Positions 58,200 to 64,000 of a stretch of DNA of 64,000 nucleotides are shown here, piece after piece. Origin of the DNA: Scilla litardierei (taxonomy: Eukaryota; Streptophyta; Magnoliopsida; Asparagales; Asparagaceae); contig CM061132.1 in assembly GCA_030789695.1 (NCBI GenBank), forward strand, positions 156,966,817-157,030,816, read 5' to 3'. Position 1 is the stretch's first letter. Every line of letters starts with the position of its first letter. The notes below the pieces were generated by a model. That model saw nothing but the letters and a program-made list of their open reading frames with translations, ran no database searches and was not told where the DNA came from. The position numbers and the translations under genes were made by a program.

Positions 58200-58745
58200 A
58201 TGTTAACCAATTTTTGATTTTAGCCGTGAGGATTCTTCAATCTTAGCATTGCCATTAGATTCTTTAGCAATCATGTTTGCAGGTTTGATCGTATTTTCAG
58301 GTAGTTGCTTAGGTTGTTCGTCAGCTTCATAATTGAACTTCATATCTAGAGGCAAATTTGACCAAAACTTAAGGTTCTGGGTTAACCAAAACACATTCGC
58401 TAGAGTGTCTACAGCATGTGTGAGTATACTACACGGTAGTTCAGGCTTCGGCCAGTGCAAAATCTAGACAATGTAAGATAGTCTTCCCATGCATCATACC
58501 TAACCAGTAAACCATCAACTTTGTTTATGAACTTTGTCACAGACATACTACCCTATAGAAGCCTGTTAAGCTTGGTCAACTAGACTATATCTAAGAGACT
58601 TAAATGAATGTATTCCTTCTTAAGCTCAATTTCATTCCATGTGCATATAGGATCCCGATACTCATTTTCGATTTGTCTCTCTACCGAAGTTTAATATATC
58701 TTGATTGATCCTTACAATTTCATCTTAACAGCCTGAAGCATACGT
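58200..58745 (-). pseudogene. Decayed Ty3/gypsy gag
   Basis: Minus-strand 58745-58480 encodes VERQIENEYRDPICTWNEIE, LKKEYIHLSLLD, LNRLL-GSMSVTKFINKVD and LLVRYDAWE, the capsid segment typical of plant Ty3/gypsy gag, with stops. The frame 58203-58460 follows but carries no clear motif. It lies between two same-strand LTR copies (57160-57640 and 63378-63780), so it is probably the gag of that element. Confidence 0.65.
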
Positions 58746-58893
58746 CCCTCAGATATCCCATGCCACACTCAAAAAAAAGATGGTCATATCTGTTAACCAA
58801 TCTGAAAAAATCTGCAGGTTCGTAAGTACCAAAGTTTGGTTAGTATCTTAATCTTACTTGTAACATCATTCAGGTCATACAGATCATCGGTAT

Positions 58894-59930
58894 TGTTGCG
58901 GGTCAAATCCGCCTAACAATGAGATTTATATAATAGGGAATCAAGGGTACGTGATTACAGGTTAATTGGGTTTTAGTTGAGGCTAAAACGCATTGGAAAT
59001 CGATTTATATACGAATGATCCAAGGTCGCTCGAAGGTCACCGTTCGCCTGGGAGAAGGGCTGAGCTTCCTGCACAACGAGCAGCTCGTCAGAAAGGCTGA
59101 GTTGGCTGTCAACCTGTGGCCTCTCCAATGGAAAAGTAAGTAGGTGACATTTTAGAAGAAGGCCGGACACGCTGGCCGATCTGAGTGTAGAGCGACCTAA
59201 CGTGGCGAGCTTATATGGAAGGCACATATATATGAACGATATCCGATCTTATATATGAATAAGAGTTAAGACTTCTACCAACCAACCCCCTTATTGATGG
59301 CTAGAGGGGGTATTTATAATGGAAAGGGTCGGTTGATTGCCGTCCAATCAGCTGTCGCTTCTGCTTAGCTGGAGCCTGGCTGACGCTTAGCTGACGTATT
59401 AATGGGGATGTGACGTTTTTACGAGAATGTCAGAGATATTCTCGCACCGCCTTAATCGGGCATTAATGGGGACGTGACGGGTCTGCGAGAATGTCAGAGA
59501 TATTCTCACACCGCCTTAATCAGGCATTAATGGGGACGCGATGGGCGGCATTCGGTTCTCGTCTTTAACCTTCGGCATTAATTGGAGACGTAGGTGGCCC
59601 TACGTCATTCGGTCAGAGATATTTATGGGCTGCCAAGTTGCCAAGGATCACCCTTGGAGAGAGTCGAGCATGGCGTCCGAGCTCGGCGTCCTAAATTTCC
59701 TCCGACCGACCTTCCTGTTTAGGTCGACAGAGCGAGCTTCGCAGTTGCTGGATGATCTCTACCCTTGGCTGGCGAGTTTTTCGCTTGACTAGTTGGGCGA
59801 GCCTCTCTTTTGATTTGTCAGACGAACTTCTCATTTGGGCTGGCTCTTGTTCTGGCTGGCCAGTCAGCTATTTGCTTGGACTTCAACTATTTCGGCCTTC
59901 ATTTTCTGGGCCGGCCATCAGGCCGTACCA
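58894..59930 (-). mobile_element. Solo LTR (1037 bp), TSD GGTAT
   Basis: Plus-strand ends TGTTGCGGGTC and CGTACCA, flanked by GGTAT at 58889-58893 and 59931-59935. TATAAATA on the minus strand near 59312 sets the orientation. A 63-64-bp unit around ATTAATGGGGA and GAGAATGTCAGAGATATTCTC is repeated about 2.5 times at 59398-59545. Its minus-strand end (GCGGATTTGACCCGCAACA) resembles that of the solo LTR at 53737-54759. Confidence 0.88.
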
Positions 59931-59935
59931 GGTAT

Positions 59936-61069
59936 CATTATCAAAATTAGCACATATCCTCTAATTCATGCCTCCATATCTACCTTAGTTTTTATTATTA
60001 CCTTGCCTATTTCTACCTTATGTGTGGGCATCATTCTGTGTCTCTGAAGATTTTATACATGTCACGAATTGCTCAAGGCTACATGCTACATCTTCCTGAT
60101 AGGTGTGAAACATCTAATATTTTCTAGCATCGTCCTATTGGAGGTCTTAAGGTTTTGGATGTCTATATTACCCATGTTAGGTGCTACAAGTTTTTATGAC
60201 ATAATAACATGCAACAAGCTAACTAAGCAACTGCGTTGCAAAACATTCAATCACAGGAACAGATATGTAAACCTTAAATTTAAAATTGGGTGCACTAATT
60301 ATTAAAAATAAAATAAAATCTTAAATGTTTGAACCTATATGTTAAAACAGAATCTATATGCTAGAATAAAATTATATTCCTAAACAATGATGCATGCACG
60401 TAAATCGAGACAAATTATTTGCAATCAACAATAATATAACTAATTTGAGCAAAACAATAGAAATTTATAGAATTTAACATTAAAAAATTCGATCATATTA
60501 TATGTTACATAAAATGAAGATCTGTTCGTGTGCGGCAATATGGTCTTTAGAAGTCATTAAAGAATCTGCAAACTTGTAGGTAAAAATTTCACACAAAACC
60601 TCGAAAAACAAGCTCAAAATCACCAAAAAGGCTAATGAGAACTATTCATTGCTAAAAAAATCACTCAAAATGTCAAGTTGCACTCTCCATCTATCGCTTG
60701 ATCTAAAGGGTTAGCTCCATCGACAGCTTAGCTAAAAGTCATCGGCTTGTCAATGGCTTGTCAGATTAGGTCGGCTCAGTCGGTTTGGCTAACTCAGATC
60801 AGCTTCGATATGAGCCAATAAACATCATCATCTCAGATATGAGTCAACCAATCAAATTCGACTTGAATGCCGACCGATTGCCTTCGTTTAGGCATGAGTG
60901 ATTGAAAGTAAAAAGGTGTCGGTAAACAATGGCGATGGTTGACGGTGAAGGCTATAGCGATGGTGAGAGGCACATCATTCGTTGACAATCAACAATGGTA
61001 AAGGATTTAGAAGGCGACAATGAATCTCAAAGGAAGCGACTATAAGGTTAACGACAATAATGATGAGGG
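59936..61069. other. Gypsy-family interior, no gene
   Basis: AT-rich sequence between the solo LTR duplication and element C. At 60900-61060 there are GGCGATGGT-, GACGGTGAAGG- and GACAAT-type phrases also seen right of element C at 63035-63130. No coding recognised. Confidence 0.4.
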
Positions 61070-63026
61070 TGATGCAATTGGGGTGCGACGAATGCGGACG
61101 GTGCATCGAACGTGGACTCATTTGGAAATGATTTAATGCGAGAATCGTGTCATTTAATGGAAAAATAATATTAGGACTTTATTTGACAATATTTTAAATA
61201 GGGAGGGTGATTTAGTCACTTTGATTAAATACCTAATTAGAGTTTTATTATAAATAAAGGGGGAGATCTAGAGATGATGGATTATATTTATTTTGAGAGA
61301 AAATTGATTGTAAATGTGAGATCATCCCTCGTTCTTCGGGAGAATGCGAACAGCCTCTTTAATCGGCGTCTTGGGATGGTGATCGCCCCTTTAAGTGTGA
61401 TCACGGTATCTTTTATTTCAATTTTTATTTAATAAAAATCAGATCTTTTTTTGTTCCTATCAGAGGTGAGATTATCCCTCTTTCTTCGGGGGAGTGTGGA
61501 CGTCCTCTTTAATCGACGTCTTGGGAGGATGCTCGCCCCTTTAAGTGTGATTATCTTTTATTTCAATTTTTATTTAATAAAAATCAGATCTTTTTTGTTC
61601 CTATCAATTTGGTATCAAAGCACGATGATTCTGCGGCCAAGATGACAGATCACCATATGTTTGATGAAATGCTACAAAGAGCCGATGTACTGCGACAAGA
61701 AGGGAGTAGTCTTTATCGATATGAAAAATTTCAGGAGGCGGCTAACAGTTATATTCTTGCAAAAACGCATTTCAACAACATTCCCACAGCTAATGGTGGA
61801 ACTCGACATTTACAATGTCTAGTTAAATTGATGGGGTGTAATCTGGTGATTAGATGCTATCAAAGTTGCATTGCATTAGGTTCAGACATCTTAACTTTTG
61901 ATCCAAAGAATGTTACGATTTTTTATAGAGAACAAGCTTATAGAGCACTGGGTTTTCTTGAAGCTGCTAACTCGGAGATGATAAACTTTTGTGGGATTTT
62001 TCCTGAGGAGACACATTCGAAGGGTGACACGAACATCAAATCTGAACAAAGACGAAGACAACGACAGAGATGCAGAACAAAAGGTGCCAGCTTGACAAAG
62101 ACAATGACAAAAGCATCTCTTTGGAGAAGGATGTTCAAAAAAGAAGATCCAGCTTTACATCTGAACCCAGCTGACGACTCCGACAAAGATCCAAGGCATC
62201 CCGACCATCGGAAGGATACGGAAGGGAGCAGCGGCCCCCTCACAGGTCACAAGGGCCCTGTAGTCCCTCTGCAGGGCTGGCATTGCCCCGCCTGCGCTGC
62301 AGGGCCCCCGCGAGTCCTATCCTGGTACACAGGAGCCTCGCAGAGCTTCGGAGATAGAAATTGGGCTAATTAGGTTCTTGCGCTTAGTTTCATGCCGTGA
62401 TGAATCCACAAGGAACCTTGGTGGTTGCTATAGCTTCTTTCCGGGCTTCGTGGAGGACGATGGAGACCTTGGATGGCCTTTTGATCAAGAGGAGGCGAGC
62501 ACCATCAGTCGGAGATGGGTATCTCACGCACTTCATACACCACCTTGAAGACAATGTGGTTCTTTGTGGGTGGAGTAATGATACGAATGTGGTGCAACAA
62601 ATGCGGACATTGCATCGAACATGGACAGTTCGACAAATGCAGATGATTGCAGACGGTGCAGCGAACGTGGACGTGATCTTATTTGGAAATGATTTAATAC
62701 AAGAATCGTGTCATTTAATGGGAGAAAATATTAGGACTTTATTTGGCAATATTTTAAATAGGGAGGGTGATTTAGTCCTTTTTGACTAAATACCTAATTA
62801 GTAAGAGTTTTATTATAAATAAAGGGGAAATCTAGATAGCAGGAATTATGTTTGTTTTGAGAGAAAATTGAGTGTATAGGTGAGATTATCTCTCGTTCTT
62901 CGGAAGAGTGCAGACGGCCTCTTTAATCGGTGTCTTGGGAGGGTGATCGTCCCTTTAAGTGTGATCAAGGTATCTTTTATTTCAGTTTTTATTTAATAAA
63001 AATCAAATCTTTTTTGGTTCCTATCA
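61070..63026 (+). mobile_element. Non-autonomous LTR retroelement C carrying a host TPR gene piece
   Basis: The 5' LTR is 61070-61606 and the 3' LTR 62579-63026, flanked by the duplication GAGGG (61065-61069 and 63027-63031). The primer site TTGGTATCAAAGC starts at 61609. The purine tract GGGTGGAG precedes the 3' LTR. The 5' LTR is longer because about 147 bp of its right end, from GTGAGATCATCCC to CTATCA, is duplicated. The 0.97-kb interior has a TPR-coding segment and no gag, protease, RT or integrase. Confidence 0.92.
61642..62373 (+). CDS. TPR-domain frame derived from an OEP61-like gene, inside element C
   Basis: Open frame of 243 codons from the ATG at 61642. Residues about 8-125 contain a TPR array (ADVLRQEGSSLYRYEKFQEA, ANSYILAKTHFNNIP, DPKNVTIFYREQAYRALG) that follows, in order and spacing, the TPR domain of plant outer envelope protein 61 (OEP61), a chloroplast/ER-membrane receptor for Hsp70-bound preproteins. 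The match stops near FPEE. After that comes a basic stretch and then a GC-rich, proline-rich tail (62230-62370) like the modules in elements A and B. OEP61's other parts (N-terminal region and C-terminal anchor) are absent. The frame is free of stops for the whole TPR part. It could encode a small soluble TPR protein, or be a recent passenger under no selection. Confidence 0.75.
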   Translation: MTDHHMFDEMLQRADVLRQEGSSLYRYEKFQEAANSYILAKTHFNNIPTANGGTRHLQCLVKLMGCNLVIRCYQSCIALGSDILTFDPKNVTIFYREQAYRALGFLEAANSEMINFCGIFPEETHSKGDTNIKSEQRRRQRQRCRTKGASLTKTMTKASLWRRMFKKEDPALHLNPADDSDKDPRHPDHRKDTEGSSGPLTGHKGPVVPLQGWHCPACAAGPPRVLSWYTGASQSFGDRNWAN

Positions 63027-63377
63027 GAGGGATTAGTTGGCGATGGTCGATGACATTGAGAAAGATGGTGAAGCACTAAGGCGAAGACAGTGTTGACAGG
63101 GGTGTGGCTAGTGGCTGGCAGGGTCGATGGTGATATTTGGGTTAGTGTGTGGGTTGGTTAGGGTTTCCGGTCGAGGTGACAGGAACGATAGCTATTTGGA
63201 AAATTTTCCAATTTTTAACAAAAATGTGCAAGAAACTTATAGAAAATTGGAAAAAAATTAGTAAAATTGCAATAAACATTTTAAGGACAAGAAAAGATTG
63301 ACAACTAGGGTTTGGATTTTTTTTGATTGAGAAAAGATTAAATTTATAGATGTACTTTGTTTTGATACCAAATTGTT

Positions 63378-63800
63378 GTATCACAAGAACAAAAATAGAT
63401 ACATGGTTTTAGATCTAGGTTTTTAGGTGACAATAAACCAAGAAATCAGAGAAATTCGTAAGATTAGAAAGAAAGCTATGGATAAAGATAAGATTCGGAT
63501 CTCACCTAAGCAATCTCAACTCACCACAAGAAAAGAGATTTCAAATAAAAATGTAGGTGCCTCGAGTACCAAAGTAGAATTTCTTTCAAAATTATCAATC
63601 TGATTCACTGGATAAGAATGCAAACAAATATGCACCATACATACAAATAAAAAATAACTAAAAGTAAAAGAAAATCTCTAAAAATAAATGCATGTGTCCA
63701 ACATGTGAATAAAAAATCAAAATAAAATAAAATAAAAGTTAAGTCCAGAATCAGCTCAAATCTCAATCGCCTTCTATGTATATTATTAGCATGACCAATC
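63378..63800 (-). repeat. AT-rich Ty3/gypsy 5' LTR with primer site
   Basis: Minus-strand LTR ending GTTCTTGTGATACAACAA. It is followed by TTTGGTATCAAAAC at 63378-63365, an iMet-type primer site one or two bases off. Collinear with the copy at 57160-57640, which may be its 3' partner, with the gag relic at 58200-58745 between them. The far end of the LTR is not visible. Confidence 0.55.
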
Positions 63801-64000
63801 ACTGACTTAACAGTAATAGTACGAGTTAACTGTAAAAATAAATTTTTTATTTATTGAACATTTTCTTCTTGTTTTGTTGTCATGGTTCTCTCTTCTCTCT
63901 ATCCTCTCTCATGGTGCGTCCCATTTCTCGTGTTACCTTATCCCCTCCAACATCATGCTCCCTCTCTCCCCTCCTTTCCCTCCTTGTCTTCGTTGCTCAT
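63801..64000. other. Window edge, no gene recognised
   Basis: CT-rich sequence (63890-63990) at the window end. It may be leader or LTR sequence of a neighbour; nothing supports a gene. Confidence 0.4.

Overview
The window is nuclear DNA from a flowering plant. Spliced host genes with GT-AG introns lie among deeply nested plant transposons: Ty1/copia, Ty3/gypsy, hAT and PIF/Harbinger MITE-like elements, and Helitrons. I cannot name the species. The long TE-filled intron around the PAT17-like gene would fit a lineage with long introns, but that is only an inference.

Host genes are few. The only complete one is an eight-exon alpha/beta-hydrolase (lipase-like) gene at 40894-43139 (+). The 3' four exons of a DHHC protein S-acyltransferase (PAT17-like) lie at 45234-46043 (-). 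A large terminal exon of an At5g19230/At5g19250-type GPI-anchored glycoprotein lies at 13165-13664 (-), and its first exon was not found. A fragment of a CHY-zinc-finger E3 ligase gene (MIEL1/RCHY1 type) lies near 6412-6702 (-).

Left part (1-13 kb): a long Ty3/gypsy LTR plus pol remnant on the minus strand, whose RNase H region is split by a hAT-type element with a perfect 8-bp target duplication. Then come the CHY gene fragment, a large microsatellite block, a probable Ty3-type terminal region and an Athila-like ORF. Middle (16.9-26.5 kb): two inverted copies of one copia-type LTR enclose a decayed gag region that was hit by a hAT MITE, two non-autonomous LTR elements (A, B) and a PIF-like element. 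From 27.6 to 40.3 kb: Helitron ends (two apparently head to tail), two decayed copia elements of one lineage (one with LTRs and TSD complete), and a hAT MITE.

Right part (44-64 kb): a Helitron; then an intact, apparently very recent Ty1/copia element (1504-codon gag-pol ORF, identical 124-bp LTRs, TSD ATATC) inside a PAT17-like intron; then a nest of an AT-rich Ty3/gypsy family carrying two solo LTRs with TSDs, a hAT MITE, and non-autonomous LTR element C. Element C carries a piece of an OEP61-like TPR gene between its LTRs. Elements A, B and C share their layout (LTR ending in CTATCA or nearly so, iMet-like primer site, GC-rich low-complexity module) and look like one family of non-autonomous retroelements. 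They are the most novel-looking content here.
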